Shown here: positions 40,819 to 50,354 of the stretch, piece by piece | Numbering within the stretch: position 1 is the stretch's first letter | Layout: every line of letters starts with the position of its first letter | NCBI RefSeq assembly: GCF_009831455.1 | Contig: NZ_WOWO01000002.1 | Span: forward strand, 682,001 to 746,000 | DNA from: Salinirussus salinus | Lineage (GTDB): Archaea; Halobacteriota; Halobacteria; Halobacteriales; Haloarculaceae | Reading direction: 5' to 3' | Length of the DNA: 64,000 bases | The notes under the pieces: generated by a model | Told to the model about the DNA's origin: nothing | Seen by the model: the letters and a program-made list of their open reading frames with translations, nothing else | Databases searched by the model: none | Program-made: the position numbers and the translations under genes

Positions 40819-43506
40819 GTGAACATCCGCGGGGTCGTCACCGAGGTCGGCGAGGAGAGGGCAGTCGACACCCAGTACGGCGAGCGCGACCTGCTCGAGG
40901 TGGCGCTCCGGCCCGACCGGGGCCGCGGCGAGCCGACGACGGTGACGCTGTGGGGTGACTGGGCGGAGACCGGCGAGTACCTGGAGGCCGGGATGGAGCT
41001 TGCAGTCTACGACGCCCAGGAGCGCGAGTACCGCGGCGAGACGCAGTACACCACCGGCGGGGAGACGCGGGTGGTCGTCGAACCCGACTTCCTGGTGGAC
41101 GTGACCGACATCCGCTCGTGGGTCCAGTGCCCGCGGATGTACTACCTGAACAAGCTCGGCGGGACGCCGCTGGCCGAGCCGGTCGTGACGGGGACGGTCG
41201 TCCACGAGGTCTTCGGCGACCTGCTGCGGGGGCGGGACCTCGAGGAGAGTGTCGACGCCCGGGTGGAGGAGGCGGGACTGGACCTCGGACTGCTGGGGGC
41301 GAGCCGGGAGGCGACCGCGGAGACGGTCCGCCAGCACGCCGGCGCCATCCAGGCCTGGCTCCAGCAGGGCCGGCTCGGGGGCGGCGACGAGTGGCGCTCC
41401 GAGCAGACGCTGGTCAGCGAGCGCTACGGACTCAAAGGGCGGGCCGACGCCGTCCGCAACGGCGCGCCCGTCGAACTCAAGACCGGGAAGAACACCCGTC
41501 GGGACCCCCGCTTCCAGGACAAGGTCCAGGCCGCGTGTTACGCGCTCGTGCTGGAGGAACGCCGCGGCGAGGCTCCCGACACCGGGACGCTCCTCTACAC
41601 GAAGAACGCGGCGCTGGACGGCGAGGAGACCGACGGCGGCGACCTCTCGCCGGCCAAGGACTTCTCCATCGGGTCGGGGCTGCTGGACTTCGTCCTCCGG
41701 GAGCGCAACCACCTCGCCGCGATGGAGTACGACAGCTCGGTCCCGACGGGTTACGAGGCCGACGCCAAGTGCGAGTACTGCTTCGAACAGGACACCTGTA
41801 TGGCGGTCTCCGGCCGGCTCGACCAGGAGTCCAAGGCCGGCCAGGTCGGCACCGCCATCCCCGCCGAGGAGCAGGCGTACTTCGAGGCCTTCTACCGGGC
41901 CATCGAGCGCGAGCGGGCGGCCGTCCACCGGGAGTACGCCAAGCTCTGGGAGCAGAAGCCCGGCGAGCGCGCCGACGACGACCGGGCGCTCGTCGGGCTG
42001 GAGCCGACAGGACGAAAACAGCTCGAGGGCGGCCGCTGGGAGTTGCGCGCCCGCGGGACCGGGGCCGTCTCGAAGATCCGGGAGGGGGACGTGGTGCTCG
42101 CGAGCGACGGCGACCCTATCGGCGGGACCGCGGAACTCGCCCGCGTCGAGCGGCTCGGTGGTCCGGACGGCGAGGTGGTCGTGACGGCCGACGAACCTGT
42201 CGAACTGCGGCGGCTCGACGTCTACCCCTCGGAGCTGAGTGCGGACCGGATGCTGACGGCGCTGCACGACGCCCTCCTGACACAGCCCGCCGAGCGGAAG
42301 GACGTCCTCTTCGACCGTCGTGAGCCCGCCTTCTCGGAGCCCGGCGAGACGTTCATCGACAACAACGACGCCCAGGACCGGGCGGTCCGGAGAGCCGTCG
42401 GCGCCGAGGATTTCGCATTAGTCCACGGGCCGCCGGGGACCGGCAAGACCTACACCCTGGCGCGGATGGTCCGGGCGATGGTCGAGCGCGGCGAGCGGGT
42501 GCTCCTGTCGGCTTTTACCAACCGCGCGGTCGACAACGCGGTCGAGGCCCTGGAGGAGCAGGGTTTTACAGACATCGTCCGCGTCGGCACCGAGAGCGGC
42601 GTCCGCGAGGACATGCAGTCCTACCGGCTGCAGACCGCGGGCGACCCCGACGAGTGCGCGAGCCGGCTGCAGGAGGCGGGTGTGGTGGCAGCCACCACCG
42701 CCTCGTGTGGCTCGCGAGTGATGCGCGAGCAGTCCTTCGACGCCGCCGTGGTCGACGAGGCCGGCCAGCTCACCGAGCCCGGGACGCTCGCCGCGACGAC
42801 GCTGGCCGGGCGGTTCGTCCTCGTCGGCGACCACCACCAGCTCCCGCCGGTCGTCCAGGCCGAGGACGGGGGGACCGACGAGTACGCCCTCTCGGAGAGC
42901 CTGTTCGCGCGGCTGACCGACCTCCATCCGGAGGCGTCGGTCATGCTCGACCGCCAGTACCGGATGGCCCAGCGGATCCAGGCCTTCGCCTCCCGGGAGT
43001 TCTACGAGGGCAAACTCCGGCCGGCGACCGCCGAGGTCGCGGCCCAGCACGTCGGCGACCTCCCTGACGTGCGCGTCGACGACCTGCCGTCCCACCTCCA
43101 GGACCGCGTGGCCTTCGTCGACCCCGACGGGGAGAGCGACGGGAACACGAACCCGGCGGAGGCGGAGGCGGTCGCGGAAACCGTCGCTGCCTACCGCCAG
43201 GCCGGCGTCGACCCCGGCGACATCGGTGTCATCGCACCGTACCGGGCCCAGGTCGCGGAGGTCGGCAAGCGCGTCGGCGAGGCGGTGGCGGTCGACACCG
43301 TCGACCGGTTCCAGGGCTCCAGCAAGCAGGTGGTCGTCGTCTCCTTCGTCGCCACCGACGACCTGGAGAGTCCGATATTCGAGGACTACCGCCGGGTCAA
43401 CGTCGCGCTCACCCGGGCGAAGAAGGCGCTGGTGCTGGTCGGCGACGCCGAGGCGCTGGGGACCGACGACACCTACGCCCGGATGGTCGAGTGGGCGCGC
43501 GGGTGA
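40819..43506 (+). CDS. Dna2-like nuclease-helicase
   Basis: An 895-residue protein. The N-terminal part (about 1-90) is an OB-like beta domain. A Cas4/RecB-type nuclease with iron-sulfur cysteines follows: Cys104 in RSWVQCPRMYYL and Cys318, Cys321, Cys327 in AKCEYCFEQDTC. The nuclease core shows LKGRADAVRNGAPVELKTGK (D...ExK). The helicase is superfamily 1: Walker A VHGPPGTGKT (about 535-544), DEAGQLTEPGT, GDHHQLPPVV, LDRQYRM, then TVDRFQGSSKQVVV and VNVALTRAKKAL. This is the Dna2 architecture, acting in flap processing and end resection. The start is the GTG at 40819. Confidence 0.94.
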   Translation: MNIRGVVTEVGEERAVDTQYGERDLLEVALRPDRGRGEPTTVTLWGDWAETGEYLEAGMELAVYDAQEREYRGETQYTTGGETRVVVEPDFLVDVTDIRSWVQCPRMYYLNKLGGTPLAEPVVTGTVVHEVFGDLLRGRDLEESVDARVEEAGLDLGLLGASREATAETVRQHAGAIQAWLQQGRLGGGDEWRSEQTLVSERYGLKGRADAVRNGAPVELKTGKNTRRDPRFQDKVQAACYALVLEERRGEAPDTGTLLYTKNAALDGEETDGGDLSPAKDFSIGSGLLDFVLRERNHLAAMEYDSSVPTGYEADAKCEYCFEQDTCMAVSGRLDQESKAGQVGTAIPAEEQAYFEAFYRAIERERAAVHREYAKLWEQKPGERADDDRALVGLEPTGRKQLEGGRWELRARGTGAVSKIREGDVVLASDGDPIGGTAELARVERLGGPDGEVVVTADEPVELRRLDVYPSELSADRMLTALHDALLTQPAERKDVLFDRREPAFSEPGETFIDNNDAQDRAVRRAVGAEDFALVHGPPGTGKTYTLARMVRAMVERGERVLLSAFTNRAVDNAVEALEEQGFTDIVRVGTESGVREDMQSYRLQTAGDPDECASRLQEAGVVAATTASCGSRVMREQSFDAAVVDEAGQLTEPGTLAATTLAGRFVLVGDHHQLPPVVQAEDGGTDEYALSESLFARLTDLHPEASVMLDRQYRMAQRIQAFASREFYEGKLRPATAEVAAQHVGDLPDVRVDDLPSHLQDRVAFVDPDGESDGNTNPAEAEAVAETVAAYRQAGVDPGDIGVIAPYRAQVAEVGKRVGEAVAVDTVDRFQGSSKQVVVVSFVATDDLESPIFEDYRRVNVALTRAKKALVLVGDAEALGTDDTYARMVEWARG

Positions 43507-43704
43507 CCGTCGAGGCGCGAAACCCCGGTGACTCCCCCGGCTCCTTTTGAAGACCCGAACATGCGGGGCAGGACGGCGATGCCGCTCCGGCCCCGATAGC
43601 TATTCGCGGCACGCCGCAATCCACTGGCATGGGCACGTCGACCCGTTCGGGTCGAGACTCCCCCCGATCCGAACACCTTTTCGCCGACGTGTCGAACACC
43701 GGGC

Positions 43705-44925
43705 ATGGTCGAAGTCCCTCTCGGGGAGCGGACGGTGTCGGTGGAGCTGCCGGACTCGGCGGTGACGGTCGCCGAGCCGGCGGGCGGCGACCCCGTCGAC
43801 GTGCCCGCAGCCGCCGAGCGCGCGGTCGCGGACCCGCACGGTCCGCGGCTGTCCGAGCGCGTCGCCCCCGGCGACGACGTCGCGGTGGTCGTGACGGACG
43901 TCACCCGAGCCACGCCCGACGACGTCCTGCTGGACGCGCTGCTCGCCGAACTGGAGCGCGGCGGTGTCGACCGCGAGACGGTTCGGGTCGTCCTCGGACT
44001 CGGCCTCCACCGCCCGATGACCGACGCCGAAATCCGGGAGGCGCTGGGCGAACACGCCGACATCGCGGAGAACCACGACCCCGAGCGGACGGTAGTGGTC
44101 GGCGAGATAGAGGGTTGCCCCATCGAGATATACGAACCGGTCGCCGCGGCCGACACGGTCGTCTCGACGGGGATGGTCGAGCCCCACCAGTACGCCGGTT
44201 TCTCCGGCGGAGCGAAGACGGCCGTCATCGGCGCCGGCGGCGAGTCGGGGATCGGGTACACCCACGGCCCGGAGATGCTCTCGCGGCCGGGCGTCCGCCT
44301 TGGACGGATCGACGACAACCCCTTCCGGGACTTTGTCGACCGGGCGGGCGACCTCGTCGGCGTCGACTTCTGTCTCAACGTCACCCACGGGCCGGCGGGG
44401 ATGCTCGGCGCGAGCGCGGGCGACTCCCGGGCCGTGGTGGCGGATCTGGCCGGCATCGCACAGGACGCGCTGGCCGTCGAGGTCGAGGAGGGCTACGACG
44501 CCGTCCTCGCGGGCGTGGGTGCGCCCAAGGACGCCAACCTCTACCAGACGACCCGCGGGGCGACCTACGTCGTTCTCGGGGCACACAACCCGCTGCGGGA
44601 GGGCGGCCGGGTTATCACCCCGGCCCGGCTGACCGAGGGGGCCGGCGAGGGGACCGGCGAGCAGCGCTTCCACGAGTGGCTCTCGACGGCCGACTCCGCG
44701 GAGGCGCTCTACGAGGAGATGCGGCAGGGCTACGAACCGGGCTCACAGCGCGCGTTCGTCGTCGCGCAGGTGCTGCGCGACCACGAGCTGTGGGTCACGA
44801 ACAGCCAGGCGCCCGGCGTGGTCGAGGACTGTCTGATGCACGCCGCCGACAGCGTCGAGGCTGCCGTCGACCCCGGCAGCGACGTGCTCGTCGTCCCGGA
44901 CGCGCTGAACACGCTGCTGGTCTGA
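43705..44925 (+). CDS. LarA-like nickel-pincer racemase family protein
   Basis: A 406-residue member of the LarA family, using a nickel-pincer nucleotide to racemise or epimerise 2-hydroxyacids. Putative active residues are His102 (GLHRP), His161 (EPHQYAGFSGG), Lys171 (GGAKTAVIG, the pincer anchor) and His187 (GYTHGPEM). The spacing (59, 10, 16) matches the reported H108/H174/K184/H200 of Lactiplantibacillus LarA apart from a shorter segment, so catalysis is probably intact. Specificity cannot be told. The cofactor-making larB, larC and larE are not in the window. It lies beside, not in an operon with, the convergent carbonic anhydrase gene. Confidence 0.88.
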   Translation: MVEVPLGERTVSVELPDSAVTVAEPAGGDPVDVPAAAERAVADPHGPRLSERVAPGDDVAVVVTDVTRATPDDVLLDALLAELERGGVDRETVRVVLGLGLHRPMTDAEIREALGEHADIAENHDPERTVVVGEIEGCPIEIYEPVAAADTVVSTGMVEPHQYAGFSGGAKTAVIGAGGESGIGYTHGPEMLSRPGVRLGRIDDNPFRDFVDRAGDLVGVDFCLNVTHGPAGMLGASAGDSRAVVADLAGIAQDALAVEVEEGYDAVLAGVGAPKDANLYQTTRGATYVVLGAHNPLREGGRVITPARLTEGAGEGTGEQRFHEWLSTADSAEALYEEMRQGYEPGSQRAFVVAQVLRDHELWVTNSQAPGVVEDCLMHAADSVEAAVDPGSDVLVVPDALNTLLV

Positions 44926-44952
44926 CCGGCAAGTCGCCGGCCCGGACTCCCG

Positions 44953-45579
44953 CTACTCCTCCACGCGCGTGTTGACGGTCTCGGCGACCCGCTCGCCGGG
45001 CCGGCGGAGGTGGCCGCTCTCGACCTCGTAGACGTAGCCGTGGACCGCCGTCTCCTCGGGGATCAGGGGGTGCTCCTCCAGCAGTTCGACCTGCCGGGCG
45101 CAGGCCACGTCGATGTCGTCGGTCATCCGCACCCACTCCGCGAGGTCGGCGTCGCCGATGTTCAGCTCCGGGAGCGCGGGGTCGAGGTCGACATCCGAGA
45201 GGTCGCCCCCGGCGGCCTCGGTCAGGCCGTCGACGACCGCCTCGTCGGAGGCGCTCATCATCCCGCAGTCGGTGTGATTGACGACGACGATCTCGGTGGT
45301 GTCGAAAAACTGCGTCGTGAGCGCGGCCGACCGGACCACGTCGTCGGTCACCTTCCCGCCGGCGTTGCGGAAGACCTGTGCGTCGCCCAGCTCGATGCCC
45401 AGCGCCTCCTCGACGGGGATGCGCTCGTCCATGCAGGCGACGACCAGCAGTTGCTTGTCCGTCGGGATCCCCTCGCGTCGCCGCCGCGCCCAGTCGCTTC
45501 TGGCGTCGACGTTCTCGTCGACGCTACGGTGGACCTGACCCGCGTCCGGCTCCTCGTGGCTGTGACCGTGGTGTGGCAT
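44953..45579 (-). CDS. Beta-class carbonic anhydrase
   Basis: A 208-residue beta-carbonic anhydrase interconverting CO2 and bicarbonate. Zinc ligands and catalytic residues: Cys49-Asp51-Arg53 (ACMDER), His102 and Cys105 (NHTDCGM). The HTDCGMM segment fits the archaeal/Mycobacterium-like Cab type, and RNAGGKVTDDVVRS is the usual substrate loop. The N-terminus is His-rich (PHHGHSHEE), which might bind spare metal. The C-terminal half is shorter than in plant enzymes but normal for the Cab type. It is convergent with the LarA-like gene. Confidence 0.93.
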   Translation of the reverse strand: MPHHGHSHEEPDAGQVHRSVDENVDARSDWARRRREGIPTDKQLLVVACMDERIPVEEALGIELGDAQVFRNAGGKVTDDVVRSAALTTQFFDTTEIVVVNHTDCGMMSASDEAVVDGLTEAAGGDLSDVDLDPALPELNIGDADLAEWVRMTDDIDVACARQVELLEEHPLIPEETAVHGYVYEVESGHLRRPGERVAETVNTRVEE

Positions 45580-45660
45580 GAGTACATCGAGGGGTTCGAG
45601 GACAAGGGGGGTTCCCCTCGCGGCGAGATTCCCCCGTATCTCTGACGCGGCCGGAGCCGG

Positions 45661-48402
45661 TCACTCCGTCGCCAGGGCGCCCTCGTTTCCGTCCTCGATC
45701 TCCTCGAGAACCCGCCGGTGGAACTCCCGGAGGACCTCCGACTCGTCTTCCGCGAGGACGACGTCGGAAGCCATCAGCGTCGCCAGTCCGAACGCTCGTG
45801 GGGAGGGCGAGTCGACCCGTTCGGTGGTGACGGTCACGTCGCCGGCCTGGATAGCGGCGAGCACCCCCTGGATGCCCGCGAGGTTGAGTTTGTCCTCAAG
45901 TATCTCGCGGTAGGTCTCCTTGATGACGGCAAAGGACTCCAGTTCCTCGGCGAAGCCCAGCAGCATCTCGGCGTTGACCTGCTGCTGGCTCGCAGACTTC
46001 TCGTGGCCCTTGTACCGCTTGAGGATCATCAGCGCCCGCGTGGCGTTGATCCTGAAGTACCGCTCCAGCAGGTCCGTCCCCTCGAGGCTGGCACGCAGGT
46101 CACCGCGGGCGTCCCCGGGGTCGATGTCCTCGAGGACCCCGACCAGGTCGACCTTCCGGTTCAGGGGCATCGACAGCGTGAAGCCGTTGTCGGCGACCGC
46201 GACCTGGACGTTGGCGTTGGTCTCCTGGGCGACCCGGTAGGCCAGCAGCCGGGAGAAGCCGTCGTTGAACCGCCGGCCGTAGTTGGAGTGGACGTAGTAG
46301 CGCCGTTCGTAGGCCTCCCGGTCCAGTTCCTCCTCGACGACCAGTCGGCCGTCCGTGCTCACCCCCTCCGGGCCGAGATACCGGACCTGCTCGTCGAACA
46401 TCCGCGTGAGCGCGCGGACGCTGTGCTCGTCGAGCGGGAACTCCCGGAGCCACACCCGTACCTCGGACTTGCCCCCGTGCTTGAGGCGGGCGAGCAGCTC
46501 GCGCTGGAAGCGCAGGATCTCGCGGCCGAGGTCGTAGGAGAGAGGTAACCGCTCGGAGAACCAGGAGGGGACCGTCGGGCGCGCGCTCGTCGGGTCGACG
46601 TACACCTTCGACCCGCGGCGGTACCGGTACTCGTAGCGGCTCCCGCCGAGCACGAACACGTCGCCCGATTCCAGCGTGTCGAGGTACGCCTCGTCCAGTT
46701 GCCCGACCCACTCGTCGCCCCCGCGGGTGAACACGTCGCAGGTGAACGAGTCGGGGATGGTGCCGATGTTGGTCATGTAGATGACCCGGGCCATCCGGCC
46801 GCGCTTGCCTATCAGCCGCTGTCCCACGTCGTACTCCGGGTAGTGGTGCTCGCCGCCCGGCGGGTCGTTTCTGTCCCGCCAGACTTTCGCGTAGACGTTT
46901 TTCTCCTCCATGCCCGGGTAGTCCGCGGTGAGATACCGCATCAGCTGCTCGTAGGCGGCGTCGTCGTACTCGCGGTAGGGGTAGGCACGCCGGAGAACCC
47001 CCCTGACCTCGGCCTCGGGCCGGGGGCCGTTGATCGCCATGCCGTAGACCTGCTGGGCGGCGACGTCCTGAGCGTTCTCCGGGATGAAGACGCGGTCGAC
47101 GAAACCCTCCTCGGCCTTCTTGAGCATGACCGCACACTCCACGAGTTCGTCCCGGTCCAGTGCGACGACCCGGCCGGTGACCGTCTCGCCGAGCTGGTGG
47201 CCCGCCCGACCCACCCGCTGGAGCAAGGCGGCGACGGACTTTGGCGAGCCGACCTGGACAACCAGGTCGATGTGTGGCATGTCGATCCCCAGTTCGAGGG
47301 AGGTGGAGGTCGTCACCACGTCCAGGTCGCCCTCCTTGAGCTGCTGTTCGACCGCCTGTCGGCGGTCCTTCGAGAGGCTGCCGTGGTGGCAGGCGGAGTT
47401 GTCCTCGTCGTAGTCCGGATACCGCTCGCGGAGGTTGTGGAGGACTCGCTCGGCACCCGAGCGGGTGTTGGTGAAGACGAGCGTCTGGGTGTGCTCGGCG
47501 ACCAGGTCGTCCAGGTGGTCGTAGAAGCGACCGTTGACAACCTCCCGGGGCGTGTCGATGAGGTCGTCGGTCGGACAGGTGAGCTCGATGTCGAACTCCC
47601 GGACGAACCGGGTGTCGACCACCTCGTACTCCCGTGGCGGCCCGCCGGGCTCCTCGCGCCCGACGAGAAACTCCGCCACGGTGTCCAGCGGTTCGACCGT
47701 CGCCGAGCACCCGACCCGGGTCGGCGACTCCTCACAGAGGTGTTCGAGTCGCTCCAGCGAGACCGCCAGGTGGGTGCCCCGCTTGTTCTCCGCGAGGCTG
47801 TGGATCTCGTCGACGATCACGTACTCGACGGTCTCGAGTTTCTGCTTGAACTTCGGGGAGTTCAGCAGGATAGCGAGCGTCTCTGGGGTGGTGTTGAGGA
47901 TGTGGGGGGTCGTCTCCAGCATCGCCTGGCGGTCGCTGCTGCTGGTGTCGCCGTGGCGGATCGCGTGGCGGATCTCGACGTCCTCGCCGCGCTCGTCGAG
48001 CTTCCCGGTGATCCCCTTCAGAGGGACCTCCAGGTTCCGGTGGATGTCGTTCGCCAGCGACTTCAGCGGCGAGACGTACAGGCAGTAGACGCTGTTTTCA
48101 AGCCCATCCGCGCGGTCGCGGGCGAACAGTTCGTTGATGATCCCGGTGAAGGAGGCGAGCGTCTTCCCGCTGCCCGTCGGTGCACAGACCAGCGCGTTCT
48201 CTCCCTCGTGGATCAGCGGGATGGCCTCCTTCTGGGGCGGGGTGAAGAAGCCGCCGTTTCCGGGGACGTACGCGCCGAACTGCTCGACCCACCACTCCTG
48301 GACGACCGGGTCGAGCAGGTCGAGCACGTCGGCGTCGTCGACCGCGACGGACCCAGGGTCGAAGTCCACGTCCTGCTCGGCGAGCAGCGCGCGTCCTCGC
48401 AT
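45661..48402 (-). CDS. Lhr-type superfamily 2 ATP-dependent helicase
   Basis: A 913-residue helicase of the Lhr (large helicase-related) family, 3'-5' DNA/RNA remodelling in repair. The Q-motif region is FFTPPQKEAIP, Walker A CAPTGSGKT (73-81), Walker B VIVDEIHSLAENKRG, motif III VGCSATVEP, motif V TTSTSLELGIDMPHIDLVVQVG, motif VI LLQRVGRAGH. The C-terminal half (about 420-913) is the Lhr winged-helix and core domain (YRRGSKVYVDP..., RRFNDGFSRLL). It is a full-length core without the bacterial extra C-terminal region. The ATG at 48402 is a plausible start; no better internal one seen. Confidence 0.94.
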   Translation of the reverse strand: MRGRALLAEQDVDFDPGSVAVDDADVLDLLDPVVQEWWVEQFGAYVPGNGGFFTPPQKEAIPLIHEGENALVCAPTGSGKTLASFTGIINELFARDRADGLENSVYCLYVSPLKSLANDIHRNLEVPLKGITGKLDERGEDVEIRHAIRHGDTSSSDRQAMLETTPHILNTTPETLAILLNSPKFKQKLETVEYVIVDEIHSLAENKRGTHLAVSLERLEHLCEESPTRVGCSATVEPLDTVAEFLVGREEPGGPPREYEVVDTRFVREFDIELTCPTDDLIDTPREVVNGRFYDHLDDLVAEHTQTLVFTNTRSGAERVLHNLRERYPDYDEDNSACHHGSLSKDRRQAVEQQLKEGDLDVVTTSTSLELGIDMPHIDLVVQVGSPKSVAALLQRVGRAGHQLGETVTGRVVALDRDELVECAVMLKKAEEGFVDRVFIPENAQDVAAQQVYGMAINGPRPEAEVRGVLRRAYPYREYDDAAYEQLMRYLTADYPGMEEKNVYAKVWRDRNDPPGGEHHYPEYDVGQRLIGKRGRMARVIYMTNIGTIPDSFTCDVFTRGGDEWVGQLDEAYLDTLESGDVFVLGGSRYEYRYRRGSKVYVDPTSARPTVPSWFSERLPLSYDLGREILRFQRELLARLKHGGKSEVRVWLREFPLDEHSVRALTRMFDEQVRYLGPEGVSTDGRLVVEEELDREAYERRYYVHSNYGRRFNDGFSRLLAYRVAQETNANVQVAVADNGFTLSMPLNRKVDLVGVLEDIDPGDARGDLRASLEGTDLLERYFRINATRALMILKRYKGHEKSASQQQVNAEMLLGFAEELESFAVIKETYREILEDKLNLAGIQGVLAAIQAGDVTVTTERVDSPSPRAFGLATLMASDVVLAEDESEVLREFHRRVLEEIEDGNEGALATE

Positions 48403-48475
48403 CTACTCTCCCCCTGGGGCTGGGCAGGCTTGTGCGTTTGGCCCCGGACGGGGCGAAGGGCGCGGAGCCCCGGAA

Positions 48476-48517
48476 GGTACGTGGAACCGGTGGCTATTTT
48501 CGCTCCCGCCACGTACC
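48476..48517. promoter_or_regulatory. 9-bp inverted repeat flanking a TATA-like box
   Basis: GGTACGTGG at 48476-48484 and CCACGTACC at 48509-48517 enclose the AT-rich tggctattttcg, 20-35 nt before the ATG at 48525. Could be an operator or a looped hairpin. Confidence 0.4.
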
Positions 48518-48524
48518 GCGGGGT

Positions 48525-49073
48525 ATGCAGGTCCGGGACTGGCAGGACATCATGGAGGAGGTCGTCGACAGCGGCGCGGACCCCAAGGGGTGGCGCGCCG
48601 TCGGCGGCGACCGCTCGAGCGGGATCGGCGAAGACCTCTATATCGGGCATCCGGACACCGGCGTCTTCCAGGTGAAGACCTACGCGCGCAACCCCTTCGA
48701 GGTCCAGGGCGTCGGGGCCCGGGTCGCCCGCCAGGTCGACGACGAACTCGCGCCGCTGTTCCCCGAGCGCGGCGAGGCTCCCGGCCATTTCGGCGTCCAG
48801 GAGCCCGTCGACGAGGAGAAAGCCGAGGACGTGGCGACGAAGCTGGAGACGGTCGTCGAGACCCACGCGGAGGCACCCACCTCCCCGGAGGCGCTGTTCG
48901 ACGACATCATGGACGCGATGGACAGCCCGGCCTACGGTCCGATGGAGTTCGAGAACCACGACCGCCCCGAGGCGATGGGCGACCTCACCGACACTTTCGA
49001 GGAGGCCGAGCAGTTGCTCGAGGCGGAGTTCGAGGACGTGGTCGACGACGAGGTCGACCGGGGGTTCTACTGA
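48525..49073 (+). CDS. Conserved haloarchaeal protein of unknown function
   Basis: A 182-residue, very acidic soluble protein. The N-terminal half is a mixed alpha/beta region (MQVRDWQDIMEEVVDSGADPKGWRAVGGDRSSGIGEDLYIGHPDTGVFQVKTYARNPF), reminiscent of small nuclease-like folds with a QVKTYA strand, but no active-site motif is clear. The C-terminal half is helical and Glu/Asp-rich (EALFDDIMDAMDSPAYGPMEFENHDR...). I do not recognise the family. It is followed after 4 nt by the NTF2-like gene, so the three small genes 48525-49712 are probably one operon. Confidence 0.65.
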   Translation: MQVRDWQDIMEEVVDSGADPKGWRAVGGDRSSGIGEDLYIGHPDTGVFQVKTYARNPFEVQGVGARVARQVDDELAPLFPERGEAPGHFGVQEPVDEEKAEDVATKLETVVETHAEAPTSPEALFDDIMDAMDSPAYGPMEFENHDRPEAMGDLTDTFEEAEQLLEAEFEDVVDDEVDRGFY

Positions 49074-49077
49074 CCGC

Positions 49078-49473
49078 ATGCCATCCGCCACGCCCGTCGA
49101 GGAGCTCGTCCGCGAGTACTACGGCGCGCTCCGGGCCGGTGACCCCCTCTACCCCTACTTCCGGGAGTCGCCAGCTACAGTGAAGTACGGGCTCTCGGAG
49201 ACCCTGCGCGGCTACGAGGCCGTCGCCGCGGGGTTGCGCGAGCAGACCCGGACCACGGCCGGCTGGACCGTCGACTCCCGGAACCTGACCGCGGGCACTC
49301 GCGACGGAACGGAGGGACAGTCCGCCCCGTGTGGCTGGTTCGCCGACGACGTCTTCATGTCCTGGACGGACACCGACCGGCAGGTCAGATACGAGTTCGA
49401 GACCCGCTGGAGCGGGACCGTCGTCGACGGCGAGTTCGCCGCCATGCACGTCAGCACGGCGGAGGCGCTGTGA
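49078..49473 (+). CDS. NTF2-like (SnoaL/DUF3225-type) protein
   Basis: A 131-residue single-domain protein of the NTF2-like superfamily. VEELVREYYGALRAGDPLYPYFRE is the first helix pair typical of the fold; FMSWTDTDRQVRYEFETRWSGTVVDGEFAAMHVSTAEAL is the curved sheet. No catalytic residues can be assigned. It overlaps the next membrane-protein gene by 3 nt (TGATG region) and follows the hypothetical 182-residue gene by 4 nt. Confidence 0.8.
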   Translation: MPSATPVEELVREYYGALRAGDPLYPYFRESPATVKYGLSETLRGYEAVAAGLREQTRTTAGWTVDSRNLTAGTRDGTEGQSAPCGWFADDVFMSWTDTDRQVRYEFETRWSGTVVDGEFAAMHVSTAEAL

Positions 49474-49712
49474 TGGTCGACCCGGTGGACAACACCGAGC
49501 GGGTCGCCTTCCTCCGGAAGCTGAAGATCGGCTTCGCACTGCTCGTCGGGCTCTCCGCCGGCCTGATGGGGCTCCAGACCGGCGCGGGGCCGGTCGTGCT
49601 CGCCGGTGCCTTCGGGGCCGGGAGCCTCGTCGGGGCGTTTCTCGCCTGGCTCGCACTCCCGAACGGGGACGACCTCAACACCCGCAGCGGGCGGGGACCG
49701 CGGCGGCGGTAG
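49473..49712 (+). CDS. Small two-helix membrane protein
   Basis: A 79-residue protein with a charged N-terminus (VDPVDNTERVAFLRKLKIGF), two hydrophobic helices (about 20-38 and 42-62), and an Arg/Gly-rich tail (NTRSGRGPRRR). The start overlaps the stop of the NTF2-like gene by 1 nt. Function unknown; translation is probably coupled. Confidence 0.65.
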   Translation: MVDPVDNTERVAFLRKLKIGFALLVGLSAGLMGLQTGAGPVVLAGAFGAGSLVGAFLAWLALPNGDDLNTRSGRGPRRR

Positions 49713-49767
49713 CCGGCGTGAGGTGTCGGGACCGGCCGGGTCCCGGGACTCCACAGCGCGACCCCGT

Positions 49768-50244
49768 TCACTCCGGGTCGACGCCGAACGGGTCGGTCTC
49801 GCGCCAGTCCCAGCCGGGCACTCGCGTCTGGAATCCGGCCGCCAGCGCCGCGTCGAGGTCGTCGCCGCCGGCCGCCGCGCTGTCCGCCCGGACGTCCGCG
49901 TAGTGGAAGGTCGCCTCGGCGAGCAGCCGGAGCGGCTGCCGGCCGGCGAGCATCGCCGCCAGCTCCCGACCGAGCAACTCGTCGACGACGAAGCCCGGGT
50001 AGTCGTCGGTCACGTCCAGCTCGCGCAACAGGGCCGCGAGGGCGGCGACGTTCACTGCCAGAGCCCCGTCGGCGAACACCTCGTCGAGGGCCCGTTCGTA
50101 CTGCCGCTCGGTCACCTCGTCCACGTCGACGCCGAAGGCGCCACCGAGGTCGTCGCGGACGTCGTTGGCGAGGGCGACGACCTGCGGGCCGCGTTCGCGC
50201 AGCCGCTCGCGCTCGCGGACGACCGCGTCCGGGGAGAGCTCCAT
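49768..50244 (-). CDS. Hypothetical helical protein divergent from aCPSF1
   Basis: A 158-residue, predicted mostly helical, acidic protein (ELSPDAVVRERERLRERGPQVVALANDVRDDLGGAFGVDVDEVTERQYERALDEVF...). No membrane segment or known motif is seen, and I do not recognise the family. Its promoter region holds an AATTAAG box at about 50269-50275 on the minus strand between CGGCGG/CCGCCG arms. It is transcribed away from the aCPSF1 gene and shares that gene's upstream region. Confidence 0.6.
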   Translation of the reverse strand: MELSPDAVVRERERLRERGPQVVALANDVRDDLGGAFGVDVDEVTERQYERALDEVFADGALAVNVAALAALLRELDVTDDYPGFVVDELLGRELAAMLAGRQPLRLLAEATFHYADVRADSAAAGGDDLDAALAAGFQTRVPGWDWRETDPFGVDPE

Positions 50245-50354
50245 GTCATCCCTCCCGGTGCCGGCGGCTTAATTCCGCCGCCAGGGTCGCTCGTCCGGCG
50301 CGGGTGCTCCGTGACTGGTCGGTCCGCTCCACGGCGCCACCGTATTGCGAAGCC

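Noticed and set aside
46699-48675. 658-codon plus-strand frame
   Set aside because: Reverse shadow of the Lhr helicase gene.
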